Source: Acidocella sp.
Lineage (GTDB): Bacteria > Pseudomonadota > Alphaproteobacteria > Acetobacterales > Acetobacteraceae
Direction of reading: 5' to 3'
NCBI GenBank assembly: GCA_026224875.1
Contig: JAMFRU010000019.1
Location: 1 to 47,381, forward strand
Length of the DNA: 47,381 nt
The notes beneath the pieces were generated by a model. It was not told the DNA's origin. It saw only the letters and a list, made by a program, of their open reading frames with translations, and did not search any database. Numbering within the stretch: the stretch's first letter is position 1; each line of letters starts with the position of its first letter. A program made the position numbers and the translations under genes. Shown here one piece after another: positions 1 to 8,498 of this stretch.

Positions 1-72
1 CCCAGCCGCTGTTCGGTGCTCAACTGTCCACATCACAAAAACTCCGCGAATCGATGCCTCGCAGAGAGAGAA

Positions 73-1284
73 TCACAAAGGATTCATATGATTCAAGAAC
101 TTCTTAGAACGGCTCTCAGGCCCCAGCGGGGTCGAGGGGCGGAGCCCTCGCCTTTTTACTTCAAACTCAGCCCCAATGCCTCTTCTCCAGGTCGCCGCGG
201 CGCGGCCTATCAGTAGGGCGCAGCTGCCGAGGTATAGGATTTGGCCGCCCATGTTGCCGCCTGTGGCGAGGCAGGCGAGGCCGATGGCGAGGGATAGGTG
301 CTGGGTTGTTTTGCCGCCTTGCTGGGCCAGCAGCCCCATGCCGAGCGGCAAAGTGAACTGGTCGTAGGGCATGATGCGGGGGTAGAGCAGGATGCAGACG
401 GCGATGCCGAGCATCAAACGCTCGGCCGGAGAGGCGGCGGCTTGCGCCAGCACCAGGCCGCAGAGCAGCAGCAGCGCGGCGTAGACGGCGTAAAGTGGGT
501 AGATGGCGGCAAAATTGGTGATCCCGGCGAGGGAGATGAGAGAGAGAAAGCCGTGGCCGTTGGCCAGCCGGAAGCCCCAGAGGTGGGTGACCGTCAGAAA
601 ATCGCCGAACAGGTTTTGGTCGGTGAGGCGGAAATAGAGGAAATAGCCGGCGGCGGGCAGCAGCGTGACTGCGCCGTAGGCCATGCGGCGCCACCAGGGG
701 ATGCTGGTGAACAGAAACAAAGCGGCATAGACGGCGAAGGTTGGTTTGAGAACGCAGGCGAGCGCGATGGGCGGCAGCAGAAGTAAAGGTTTTGCCGCAA
801 AGCGCCAGGCGGTGAACAGAATGCCGGCGTGCAGCAGAACCGAGAGATTGCCGAAGCGCAGTCCGCTGGCCGTTAGCCCGGCAAGAAAAGGCGCGCGCGC
901 CTTAAAGCCTGGCCCGCGCAGCAGCAGCGCCAGCACACCGAGCACGCCGGCTGAATAGATGACCCCATAGAGCGCCGTTTCACCACGAAAACCCAGCAGA
1001 CGTTGCAGCGTCGCGCAAATCTGGGCGCAAAGTGGTGTGTACACAAAGGCCGTGCCGAAGACGGGACAGGCGGGCTTCGGCGGGTAGATGGGCATATTAT
1101 GCACCAGCGCATCGCCGGCGCAGGCCATGGCATTGAAGTCCATGAACCATGGCTTGGGCCAGAACGACTGGAGCAGCAGGGTAACCAGACAAGGTGCGAG
1201 AAATAGCAAAGCCGTCAGTCCCGGCGGCAACCCATCGTACCAAACCCCAAGCTTCCGCACCCATCCCATGGCTGGGCATAACAC
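73..1284 (-). CDS. GT87/DUF2029-like polytopic membrane glycosyltransferase
   Basis: This 403-residue protein is mostly hydrophobic, with about ten predicted membrane segments. Near residues 48-75 it has a DF-x-AMACAGDALVHN-x-PIY stretch that resembles the acidic, periplasm-facing loop of GT87 (DUF2029) polyprenol-phosphate-mannose-dependent glycosyltransferases. In that family the loop carries the catalytic Asp, and these enzymes add sugars to envelope glycans. The acceptor cannot be told from sequence. The last roughly 27 residues (from KRRGLRPSTP on) are encoded by the GC-rich intergenic repeat at 111-157, so the native C-terminus was probably lost or extended. The gene stands alone, in the same direction as the downstream-numbered ADH gene but separated from it by a hairpin terminator. 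Confidence 0.6.
   Translation of the reverse strand: MLCPAMGWVRKLGVWYDGLPPGLTALLFLAPCLVTLLLQSFWPKPWFMDFNAMACAGDALVHNMPIYPPKPACPVFGTAFVYTPLCAQICATLQRLLGFRGETALYGVIYSAGVLGVLALLLRGPGFKARAPFLAGLTASGLRFGNLSVLLHAGILFTAWRFAAKPLLLLPPIALACVLKPTFAVYAALFLFTSIPWWRRMAYGAVTLLPAAGYFLYFRLTDQNLFGDFLTVTHLWGFRLANGHGFLSLISLAGITNFAAIYPLYAVYAALLLLCGLVLAQAAASPAERLMLGIAVCILLYPRIMPYDQFTLPLGMGLLAQQGGKTTQHLSLAIGLACLATGGNMGGQILYLGSCALLIGRAAATWRRGIGAEFEVKRRGLRPSTPLGPESRSKKFLNHMNPL
111..157 (-). repeat. Dispersed GC-rich repeat, copy inside a coding 3' end
   Basis: Read on the minus strand this starts AAAAAGGCGAGGGCTCCGCC and continues CCTCGACCCCGC-TGGGGCCTGAG. It matches 15394-15440 with only a few differences over about 45 bases. 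Related pieces occur at 1300-1329, 15567-15590, 36081-36124 and 45776-45800. It lies inside the open frame of the GT87-like gene and encodes its C-terminal tail. Confidence 0.75.
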
Positions 1285-1299
1285 GGGGGTTCGGTAGTT

Positions 1300-1329
1300 A
1301 AAAAGGCCAGGGCGGAGCCCCGCCTTTTT
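1300..1329. terminator. Hairpin terminator after the Fe-ADH gene
   Basis: Arms AAAAAGGC (1300-1307) and GCCTTTTT (1322-1329) enclose an inner GGGC-GGA-GCCC hairpin. The T/A runs on both sides allow use in either direction. It overlaps the stop codon of the minus-strand alcohol dehydrogenase gene and separates it from the GT87-like gene. The core matches the dispersed GC-rich repeat. Confidence 0.7.
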
Positions 1330-2494
1330 AGCTGCTTAACCCCGTGAATGTCCCGGCCATGGCGGCTTGCAGGATGCGGAGCATGTCGGCTTGGGTGGCG
1401 GTGCGGGGGTTGTCGGGGGTGTTGGGGTCGGCGACGGCTTCGGCGGCCAGGTCTTCGAGGGCGTCGGGGGTTACCTTGAGTTGGTCTATGGTGTGGGGGA
1501 TTTTTAGGGCTGTGCGTAGTTCCAGGATCCAGTTTTGGAAGCCGTCGAAGCCGCCGGGGATGCCCAGTGCTTGGGCGGCGTAGGCGATTTTGTCTTCGAT
1601 GAGGGGGCGGTTGAAAGCCAGCACATAGGGCATGAGCACGGCGTTGGTGAGGCCGTGATGGGCGTGGAAGCGGGCGCCGATGGGGTGGGAGAGGGAGTGG
1701 ATGGCGCCGAGGGCCTTTTGGAAGGCGGTGGCGCCCATGCTGGCGGCGGCCTGCATGTTCATCCGGGCGGTGGTATTTTTTGGTTCATTTACAGCAAGTT
1801 GAAGGTTTTCCTTCACAAGCCGCATGCCTTCGATGGCGATGCCGTCCGCAATCGGGTGGTAGAAATCCCCGTAATAGGCTTCCAGGCAATGGGCGAGGGC
1901 GTCCATGCCGGTCCAGGCGGTAACGTTGGGCGGCAGGCCGTAGGTCAGCTCGGGGTCGAGGATGACCAGGCGCGGCAGCATTTGGGCATGTAGCAGTATG
2001 TATTTACGGCGTTTTTCGGTGTCGATGACGACCGTGGCGCGGCCGACTTCGGAGCCGGTGCCGGCGGTGGTGGGCACGGCGAAGATCGGCGGGATGGGCG
2101 TGTCGAGGGCCGGGCCGGTGAGAGTTATTTCGAAATCCCAGAGCGGGCGGGAGGTGGAGACGGCGAGGCCGATGGATTTGCCGCAATCGAGCCCCGAGCC
2201 GCCGCCGATGGCGATGATGGCTTCGGCGTTGTGCGCTTTATAGGCGGCGGCACCGGCCAGGATATCGGCCAGTTGCGGGTCTGGATGCACGTCCTTGAAC
2301 AAAGCGGGGGTGATGCCGGCGGCTTTCAGACCGTCCAGAATGCTGGTCAGGAAGGGCAGGCCGGCGACGCCGGGGTCTGTGACGACCAGCACGCGGGCGA
2401 TGCCGTCGGCTTTTACCCGCCCGGGCAGTTCCGCGATGCGGCCGGGCCCGGCCAGAATTTCGGTCGGGATTCGCCAATTACCACGCAATTCCAT
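1328..2494 (-). CDS. Iron-containing alcohol dehydrogenase
   Basis: This 388-residue protein belongs to the group III (Fe-type) alcohol dehydrogenases. The nucleotide-binding GGGS motif is at about residues 97-100, followed by the TAGTGSEVG stretch. The metal-binding region follows, with DALAHCLEAYY and the His cluster HSLSHPIGARFHAHHG. The length is normal for the family (about 380-390). The enzyme interconverts alcohols and aldehydes with NAD(P)H; the substrate is not evident. Its start lies 4 bases after the stop of the glutamine-synthetase-like gene, so the two are one transcript. With the divergent permease this suggests oxidation or reduction of an amine-derived aldehyde or alcohol; that role is inference. 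Confidence 0.88.
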   Translation of the reverse strand: MELRGNWRIPTEILAGPGRIAELPGRVKADGIARVLVVTDPGVAGLPFLTSILDGLKAAGITPALFKDVHPDPQLADILAGAAAYKAHNAEAIIAIGGGSGLDCGKSIGLAVSTSRPLWDFEITLTGPALDTPIPPIFAVPTTAGTGSEVGRATVVIDTEKRRKYILLHAQMLPRLVILDPELTYGLPPNVTAWTGMDALAHCLEAYYGDFYHPIADGIAIEGMRLVKENLQLAVNEPKNTTARMNMQAAASMGATAFQKALGAIHSLSHPIGARFHAHHGLTNAVLMPYVLAFNRPLIEDKIAYAAQALGIPGGFDGFQNWILELRTALKIPHTIDQLKVTPDALEDLAAEAVADPNTPDNPRTATQADMLRILQAAMAGTFTGLSS

Positions 2495-2498
2495 GTAC

Positions 2499-3860
2499 TT
2501 ACATCCTTTCGAAGGAGCGGAAGCGCTCCCAGTCGGTTACGGAGGCGTTGAACGCGTCCATCTCCACTTTGGCCATGTTGGTATAGTGTTTCACCACATC
2601 GGCGCCGAAGACCGCGTGGGTGAACTCGCTTTCGGCGAATAGTTTTGCTGCCTCGGCCATGGTGTTCGGCACGCGGGGAAGGTCCGATGTGTAGGCATTG
2701 CCGGTGAACAACGGCACCGGGGCGAAATCGCCCTCGATACCGTCCAGCCCGGCGGCGATCATGGCAGCCAGCACCAGGTAGGGGTTCACATCGCCGCCGG
2801 GGAGGCGGTTTTCCACGCGGATGGATTTGCCGTGGCCGAGAACCCTGAAGGCACAGGTGCGGTTGTCCATGCCCCAGGCGAGGGCCGTGGGGGCGAAGCT
2901 GCCGGCGGCGAAGCGTTTGTAGGAGTTGATGTTGGGTGCGAAAAATAGTGCAATTTCAGGTGCGTGGCGCAGCAGACCGGCCATGAACTGCTTGAAGAAT
3001 TTGGACGGTGAATGCCCGTCCGCATCCAGGAACACCGGCTCGCCTGCCTCGTTGCGCAGCGACAGATGGGTGTGGCAGCTGTTGCCCTCGCGCTCGTTGA
3101 ACTTGGCCATGAAGGTGAGGGAGGTGCCGGCTTCGGCTGCGATCTCCTTGGCGGCTTCCTTATAAATCACATGCTTATCGCACGTGCTTAACGCCGGGCC
3201 GTACCGGAAATTGATCTCGTGCTGGCCGAGGTTGCACTCGCCCTTGGAGTTTTCCACCTGGATGCCGGCGGCTTCCATGGTGTTGCGGATACGCCGGATG
3301 ATCGGTTCCACCCGCGCGGTGCCGAGGATGGAATAGTCGTTGTTGTACTGGTTGGCCGGGGTCAGCCCGCGATAGGCCTTGTTCCAAGCATCCTCATAGG
3401 TCTCGCGGAACATGATGAATTCCAGTTCCGTCGCGGCCCAGGCGGTCAGGCCATGGGATTTGAGCCTATCCAGCTGTTTTTTCAGCATTGTACGCGGTGA
3501 GACATCGGCCGGCTTATGCCCGTGCAGCTCGATATCGCACAATATAATGGCGGTTTTCTCCTGCCACGGCGCCAGGCGCAGCGTGTTCAGGTCGGGCGCG
3601 AAGACGAAATCGCCATAGCCCTTGTCCCAGCTGGTCAGCTCGTAGCCCGGCACGGTGCCGCATTCTATGTCCGTTGCCAGCAGGTAGGAACAGCCCTCGG
3701 CTGCCTCCGTTGTTACCGACTCGAAGAAGAATTTGGGCATCACCCGCTTGCCCTGCAGCCTTCCCTGCATATCGCAGGCAGCGACGATGATGGTGTCGAT
3801 CTCGCCGGCATCGGCCATGGCCTGCAACTGGGGCAGGGTAAGGTGAGGGGCCTCGGACAT
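2499..3860 (-). CDS. Glutamine synthetase family gamma-glutamyl ligase (PuuA/GlnT-like)
   Basis: This 453-residue protein has the GS beta-grasp N-terminus and the catalytic barrel. Visible motifs are ELEFIMF, NSKGECNLGQHEINF (the metal/glutamate-binding strand), the ATP-binding region around SCHTHLSLRN, and NRTCAFRV. It is shorter than GlnA-I and shows no clear adenylylation loop, like gamma-glutamyl-polyamine or -ethanolamide synthetases (PuuA, GlnA3/4). These enzymes glutamylate an amine at the cost of ATP as the first step of its breakdown. It is encoded upstream of, and cotranscribed with, the Fe-ADH and divergently from an APC permease, which supports amine or polyamine use. The exact substrate is uncertain, and a true nitrogen-assimilating GS is less likely. 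Confidence 0.85.
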   Translation of the reverse strand: MSEAPHLTLPQLQAMADAGEIDTIIVAACDMQGRLQGKRVMPKFFFESVTTEAAEGCSYLLATDIECGTVPGYELTSWDKGYGDFVFAPDLNTLRLAPWQEKTAIILCDIELHGHKPADVSPRTMLKKQLDRLKSHGLTAWAATELEFIMFRETYEDAWNKAYRGLTPANQYNNDYSILGTARVEPIIRRIRNTMEAAGIQVENSKGECNLGQHEINFRYGPALSTCDKHVIYKEAAKEIAAEAGTSLTFMAKFNEREGNSCHTHLSLRNEAGEPVFLDADGHSPSKFFKQFMAGLLRHAPEIALFFAPNINSYKRFAAGSFAPTALAWGMDNRTCAFRVLGHGKSIRVENRLPGGDVNPYLVLAAMIAAGLDGIEGDFAPVPLFTGNAYTSDLPRVPNTMAEAAKLFAESEFTHAVFGADVVKHYTNMAKVEMDAFNASVTDWERFRSFERM

Positions 3861-4018
3861 TTTGAACTCCCGATAGGTTTATTTGTCGATTATAATCATA
3901 TTTTTGTCTGACCGGAATGCCGGGCGGCCAAGTTTATCTTGGCGGATCGTAATTCCGCGTATAGGCTCCGTTTATAAAATCAATCAGTAAATCAATTGGT
4001 AACATAGGGGCGATGTAA
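3861..4018. promoter_or_regulatory. Divergent control region between ligase and permease
   Basis: This 158-bp AT-rich gap contains a perfect 10-bp palindrome, GATTATAATC (3888-3897), and a direct repeat of AAATCAAT at 3977-3984 and 3989-3996 (period 12). These are candidate regulator sites for both divergent units. No regulator gene adjoins it except the XRE gene beyond the permease; a link is inference. Confidence 0.45.
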
Positions 4019-5596
4019 ATGGTGCAGCAGACCGAACAAGAGATCCTTGCGGCGGATGCCGCCACTCTCCATAAAATGGGCTACGCGCAGGAACTTTCCC
4101 GGCGCATGCATGGCTTCTCGAACTTTGCCGTGTCCTTCTCCATCATCTGTATCCTGGCCGGCGGTATCACCTCGTTCCAGGCGGCCTATTGCGGCGGCGG
4201 CGCGTTCGACGCCATCGTCGGCTGGATCATCGGCTCGATTTTTGCCCTGATCGTCGGCTGCTCGATGTCGCAGATTGCCTCGGCGTACCCCACCGCGGGC
4301 GGGCTCTACCATTGGTCCTCCATCCTGGGCGGGCGTGCCTGGGGCTGGGTTACCGCCTGGTTCAACCTGCTCGGCCTGATCTTCGTTATCGCCTCCGTGG
4401 ATGTCGGCGTTTACAACCTCTTCAACGGGCTGATCCTCACCAATATCTTCGGCATCAACACCTCCAGCTGGTCCACCTTCTGGCCGACCTTCTCCGGTGG
4501 CTGGCCGCAGGTGCTGGCCATGGTGATCATCGTCGGAGCGCAAGGCCTGCTCAACCATTTCGGCATGCGGCTCACCACCAAGCTGATCGATTTCTCCGGC
4601 TATCTGATCCTGGTCGTGGCCTTCTTCCTCACCGCCGCCATGCTCTACACGGCCTACGCGGGCGGGCATTTCGACCTGCACCGCCTGGTTACCTACACCA
4701 ACTTCTCGGGCGCGCCGGGCGCCGGCGTGCTGCCGCATAGCGACCACCCGTTCTACCTCTTCCTCCTGGCGCTGCTCTACCCGCTCTACACCATCACCGG
4801 TTTCGACGGCTCGGCCCATACATCGGAAGAAACCGTCGATGCACGCCGCAACGTGCCGCGCGGCATCCTCAACGCCATCATCTGGTCCGGTGTGTTCGGC
4901 CTGGTCATGGCGGTGTCCTTCGTACTCGCCATGCCGGACCCGGTGAAGGCCGCGGGCGACGGCTTTGCCATCATCCTCAACCTGATGGCCAACATGCCCA
5001 TACCGGTCTGGTTCAAGGACCTGCTCTATATCGGCATCGTGCTCGCCAACTTTCTCTGCGCGCTGGCCGGTGTCACCTCCACCTCGCGCATGGTCTACGC
5101 CTTCTCGCGTGACGGGGGCCTGCCCGGGCATAAATACTGGAAACAGGTCGACCATAAACACCGCGCGCCAGTCTACGCCGTGTGGCTCACCGTGGTGCTC
5201 TCCATCGCCGCCACACTTTACTCCCCGGCCTTCGCCGCCTTGGCAACCGGCTGCGCGATGTTCCTCTACATCTCCTACGCCATGCCAATCCTGGCCGGGC
5301 TGCTCGCCGAAGGTAAAAAATGGACCGAATTCGGGCCGTTCAGGCTCGGCGCCCTATCTAAACCCTTCGCGGTCATCACCGTGCTGGGTGCTGTGCTGAT
5401 CATCTACATCGGCACACGCCCGCCCTATGATATCCTCGATAACTACCTCATCGGTCTGCTGGTGCTGCTCGCCATCATCTGGTTCGGCTTCGCCCGCAAA
5501 CATTTCCCCGGCCCGCCGATCGACGCCAGCGCCATCGCCGCCCGCGCTGGTATCATCGCCGCTGAGGAACAGGCCCTCTCCGGGGCTGTCGAGTGA
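4019..5596 (+). CDS. APC-superfamily amino acid/amine permease
   Basis: This 525-residue protein has about 12 membrane segments. The N-terminal KMGYAQELSRRMHGFSNFA and SFSIICILAGGITSF are typical of the amino acid/choline (GABA permease-like) branch of the APC family, and SAYPTAGGLYHW is a family signature. It should import an amino acid, GABA or a related amine across the inner membrane. The start is the ATG at 4019. It is divergent from the glutamyl ligase/ADH unit, suggesting it brings in that pathway's substrate. A strong hairpin terminator follows directly. A long antisense open frame over its first two thirds is only a codon-bias shadow. Confidence 0.85.
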   Translation: MVQQTEQEILAADAATLHKMGYAQELSRRMHGFSNFAVSFSIICILAGGITSFQAAYCGGGAFDAIVGWIIGSIFALIVGCSMSQIASAYPTAGGLYHWSSILGGRAWGWVTAWFNLLGLIFVIASVDVGVYNLFNGLILTNIFGINTSSWSTFWPTFSGGWPQVLAMVIIVGAQGLLNHFGMRLTTKLIDFSGYLILVVAFFLTAAMLYTAYAGGHFDLHRLVTYTNFSGAPGAGVLPHSDHPFYLFLLALLYPLYTITGFDGSAHTSEETVDARRNVPRGILNAIIWSGVFGLVMAVSFVLAMPDPVKAAGDGFAIILNLMANMPIPVWFKDLLYIGIVLANFLCALAGVTSTSRMVYAFSRDGGLPGHKYWKQVDHKHRAPVYAVWLTVVLSIAATLYSPAFAALATGCAMFLYISYAMPILAGLLAEGKKWTEFGPFRLGALSKPFAVITVLGAVLIIYIGTRPPYDILDNYLIGLLVLLAIIWFGFARKHFPGPPIDASAIAARAGIIAAEEQALSGAVE

Positions 5597-5599
5597 AGT

Positions 5600-5634
5600 A
5601 AAAAGGCGACGGGGCAAAGCCCCGTCGCCTTTTT
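5600..5634. terminator. Bidirectional hairpin terminator
   Basis: A perfect 16-bp stem (5600-5615 with 5619-5634) has a 3-base AAA loop and is flanked by A5 and T5 runs. It sits between the convergent permease and XRE genes and can stop transcription from both. Confidence 0.9.
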
Positions 5635-5637
5635 CCC

Positions 5638-6117
5638 TTAATTTGCCTCGAACGCCGCTTCGGAGGGGGCGAGGGATTTCATGAGGTCGAACATGCGTTT
5701 GCGCATGGCGGGGTCGGTGATGCGGTAGTAGGCGCGGACCAGTTCCAGGGTTTCGCGTTTGGTGAGTTGGTCATCGACGCCGGCGTTGAAGGGTTCTTGT
5801 TGGTCGGCGAAGCCGTAGACTCTTCCGCGGGGGCCGGAGATGGGTGTTTCGGACATGCCTTCGGGCATATCGTCGAAGAAGTATGAGATGGGGACATCGA
5901 GCACGCGTGAGATATCGAACAGGCGCGATGCGCCGACGCGGTTAACGCCTCGTTCGTATTTCTGTACTTGCTGGAAGGTTAGCCCCAGTGCATCGCCGAG
6001 CCGTTCCTGGGACATGCCGAGGAGGGTACGGCGCAGCCGGATGCGCGATCCGACATGGATATCGATGGGGCTGGGGCGGCTTTCACGCTCCGGACGCACG
6101 GCGGTCTCATCAGCCAT
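5638..6117 (-). CDS. XRE-family helix-turn-helix regulator
   Basis: This 159-residue protein has a Cro/C1-type HTH at about residues 20-78 (VGSRIRLRRTLLGMSQERL, then LGLTFQQVQKYERGVNRV). It is followed by a short C-terminal region with RETLELVRAYYRITDP. This layout is common in alphaproteobacterial housekeeping XRE regulators that bind DNA as dimers. Ligand and targets are unknown. It is monocistronic, ending at the shared terminator. It converges on the permease gene and could regulate the amine cluster, but nothing in the sequence proves that. Confidence 0.88.
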   Translation of the reverse strand: MADETAVRPERESRPSPIDIHVGSRIRLRRTLLGMSQERLGDALGLTFQQVQKYERGVNRVGASRLFDISRVLDVPISYFFDDMPEGMSETPISGPRGRVYGFADQQEPFNAGVDDQLTKRETLELVRAYYRITDPAMRKRMFDLMKSLAPSEAAFEAN

Positions 6118-6343
6118 AGCTACTCAACTACTCCAACATGCGGTGGTGGGTACCGCGTGAATTCATTCTCCGGCCTTCTGGCCGGTGGTGGTCGTGTCCC
6201 CGCCTAGATTAGCACGGTAGTCTTGCCGCGCCATTGACATAAAGCTGTAAAAAATTAACAGTCCTTAACGAAAAATACAATACAAATCCTCGTGAATTGC
6301 ATTATTAAATAGACACTCCCCGAGCAACACTTAATTTATTACA
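6118..6343. promoter_or_regulatory. Leader/promoter region of the XRE gene
   Basis: This 226-bp gap lies upstream of the XRE start and downstream of lnt. It becomes AT-rich from 6235 on. A short hairpin, CCGGCC-TTCT-GGCCGG (6170-6185), would lie in the 5' leader of the regulator mRNA. No small gene or RNA is recognised, and no strong terminator follows lnt. Confidence 0.35.
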
Positions 6344-7786
6344 TTAAATCAAGGCGGAAGTTAACAATCCGGCAATCATTGCCACAACTCCAAGTATTAC
6401 CGGAATTTTCAATCCGTGCCTAGAAAAAAGCGTTGGAGGCAGGTGACCGGGTAAAGGGGCGGCGAGAACGCCTTGTGCATCAAGCGGTAAGCTTGCCAGC
6501 ACATGGCCGTACGGATCGATCATGGCCGATGGGCCGGAGTTCGCGGCACGGGCGAGCGGCAAACCCTCTTCCACCGCGCGCAGCCGGGCGTTGACGAAAT
6601 GCTGGCGCGGCCCGCTCGAGTCGCCGAACCAGGCATCGTCGGTTACAACCACAAGCCAGGCGGGTCTGTGTGCCTCATCCACCATTTGTCCAGGAAACAC
6701 GTCCTCGTAGCAGATCATCGGGCCGAAGGGCGGCAGGCCGGCGATGCTGATGGTGGCGGGGCCGGTGCCGGGGGTGAGGCCGCTGCCCAGCGCGTCGGGG
6801 ATGATTTTGAGCGGGATCCAGTGAGGTGTGTATTCGCCGAAGGGGACCAGCTTCCATTTATCGTACACGGCGAGCGGCGGTACCGGGCCGGCCAGAGCGA
6901 CCAGTGAATTGCGGAAGTCGGATTGTGATTCCATGCGCAGGCTGCCGGCCAGCACGGGGGTGGTGCCGGTGACGGCGGCGAGCTGGGTGCGTGCTCCGGC
7001 ATCATTGGCGAGATACCAGGGGGAAGCTGCTTCCGGCCAGATGATGACGTTGGGCTTGGTGTTGAGGGCGGCACTGCTCATGGAGAGCAGGTGTTGCCAG
7101 CTGGCTTCCATCGCTGGGCGGGAGAAGTCCGGCGGCTCGGGGGCGTTGGGTTGGAGCATTGCCACGGTGAGGCCGGTGGGTGGCACCGGGGTTTGTAGCC
7201 GCAGCCAGCCGTACCCGGCCCAGAGCACGAGAGCGGCGAGGAGTATGGGCGGGCCACGGCGGCGGAACATCGGTAATCCGGCGAGGATGACCGTGAACAG
7301 GGTTAGCCCGTGCACGCTCACCAGTGCGGCGGGCTGGATGAAAATATCGCCGAATGTGCCGGGGGCGGCCCAGTCCGCGCCCCATAAATTCCAGGGGAAG
7401 CCGGAAAACCAGAATTGCTGGGCGATATTGGAGAGTTCCCAGACCCCGGCGAACACGAGCAGCCGGCCGGGGCCAGGCTTGGTGAAATAGGCGGCCAGAG
7501 CGGGCAGAACGGTGTAGCAGGCGACTGCCGCGGCCACGGCTGGGGCGGCGAAGGGCACCAGCCACCAGAAGTTTGCGGCCTCGGTGAGGACCGGCTCCGT
7601 GAGCCAGTACAGCCCGGCCAGGGCCGTGCCGAAACCGTAGAGCCAGCCCAGGAGCATGACGCGCCGGATGCTGCCGGCCTCGCCGATCAGGCGTAGAAAC
7701 GCCGGGACGGAGAAGAGCAGGGCTGGCAGCAGATGCACCGGCGGCAAAGCCAGGGCGGCGGCTAGCCCCCATAAAAATGCCCGCAT
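6344..7786 (-). CDS. lnt: Apolipoprotein N-acyltransferase
   Basis: This 480-residue protein starts at the ATG at 7786 (MRAFLWGLAAALALPP). The frame stays open upstream through mtnC, but that part is an out-of-frame overlap and not real. About six N-terminal membrane segments precede a nitrilase-type domain. The Glu-Lys-Cys triad is visible as WPEAASPW, YDKWKLVPFGEY and MICYEDVF. Lnt acylates the N-terminal Cys of diacylated lipoproteins in the inner membrane, the last step of lipoprotein maturation. It lies 55 bases downstream of mtnC in the same direction, so it may be read from the mtn operon. Its partner enzyme gene lgt lies elsewhere in this window. Confidence 0.92.
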   Translation of the reverse strand: MRAFLWGLAAALALPPVHLLPALLFSVPAFLRLIGEAGSIRRVMLLGWLYGFGTALAGLYWLTEPVLTEAANFWWLVPFAAPAVAAAVACYTVLPALAAYFTKPGPGRLLVFAGVWELSNIAQQFWFSGFPWNLWGADWAAPGTFGDIFIQPAALVSVHGLTLFTVILAGLPMFRRRGPPILLAALVLWAGYGWLRLQTPVPPTGLTVAMLQPNAPEPPDFSRPAMEASWQHLLSMSSAALNTKPNVIIWPEAASPWYLANDAGARTQLAAVTGTTPVLAGSLRMESQSDFRNSLVALAGPVPPLAVYDKWKLVPFGEYTPHWIPLKIIPDALGSGLTPGTGPATISIAGLPPFGPMICYEDVFPGQMVDEAHRPAWLVVVTDDAWFGDSSGPRQHFVNARLRAVEEGLPLARAANSGPSAMIDPYGHVLASLPLDAQGVLAAPLPGHLPPTLFSRHGLKIPVILGVVAMIAGLLTSALI

Positions 7787-7841
7787 CGGCGGGCGGTTTT
7801 TGGTCCAGCGGTAAACGGCGCTGGCGATGTCTCTGGGGCGT

Positions 7842-8498
7842 TTAGCCACGCGGCAGGCCGAATTTTTGCGCGACTTCGGTGAAGTCCGCGGCTGTTTCGT
7901 GGCGTGTGCTGGCGGTGGTGCCGTCCTCGGCGCGGACGAGCTGGCAGGTTTGCAGGCCGGCGGCCAGAGCGGCATCCAGCTCCGCTTCGACATCCGAGAG
8001 GAACAGGAATTCGCCCGCAGGCAGGCCGATGGCTTTGGCGATGGTGGCGTAGCTCTTGGTTTCGCGTTTGGGGCCGGCGTTTGTGTCGAAATAGGCCTGG
8101 AAGAGGGGGGTGAGATCGCCTGCGGGCGTGTGGCCGAACAGCAGTTTTTGCGCCGGGACCGAGCCGGAGGAGTAGACGTAGAGCCGCAGCCCGGCGCGGG
8201 CCCAGCGGCGCAGGGCAGGGGGCACGTCCTCGTAGACATCCGCCGTGAGCGCGCCGGCACGGTAGCCTTCGTCCCAGAGCAGGCCTTGGATGGTTTTTAG
8301 CGCGGTGATTTTTTCGTCGCGGTCCATCCAGCCGAGAAGGGTTTCCAGTTTTGGCTCTGGCACGTCAGCCAGCACGTCATGCCCGCCCGCCACGAACGCT
8401 TCCATGCGTTCCCGCGCATAGGGGAACAGCACGCGATGCACGAAAGCGATCGGGGTGGTTGTACCCTCGATATCGGTGATGATCGCGGCGGGTCTCAC
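7842..8498 (-). CDS. mtnC: Enolase-phosphatase E1 of methionine salvage
   Basis: This 218-residue HAD-family enzyme starts at GTG (8498). The first HAD motif is changed to TDIEGTTTPIAFV, the form typical of MtnC, and SSGSVPAQKLLFGH is motif II. It enolises and dephosphorylates 2,3-diketo-5-methylthiopentyl-1-phosphate to acireductone. It overlaps the mtnD stop by GTGA (8495-8498), showing translational coupling in the order mtnB-mtnD-mtnC. Its product is the direct substrate of MtnD. Confidence 0.95.
   Translation of the reverse strand: MRPAAIITDIEGTTTPIAFVHRVLFPYARERMEAFVAGGHDVLADVPEPKLETLLGWMDRDEKITALKTIQGLLWDEGYRAGALTADVYEDVPPALRRWARAGLRLYVYSSGSVPAQKLLFGHTPAGDLTPLFQAYFDTNAGPKRETKSYATIAKAIGLPAGEFLFLSDVEAELDAALAAGLQTCQLVRAEDGTTASTRHETAADFTEVAQKFGLPRG

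Noticed and set aside
1-72. Gene at the left edge
   Set aside because: The short plus-strand frame from 16 to 216 is in repeat sequence opposite the GT87-like gene and shows no protein features.
3992-5161. 389-codon minus-strand frame opposite the permease
   Set aside because: Asp/Glu/His/Gly-rich shadow without motifs; the permease is certain.
7787-8260. In-frame N-terminal extension of lnt
   Set aside because: It would overlap mtnC in another frame and lacks similarity to Lnt; the start at 7786 gives the normal Lnt N-terminus.
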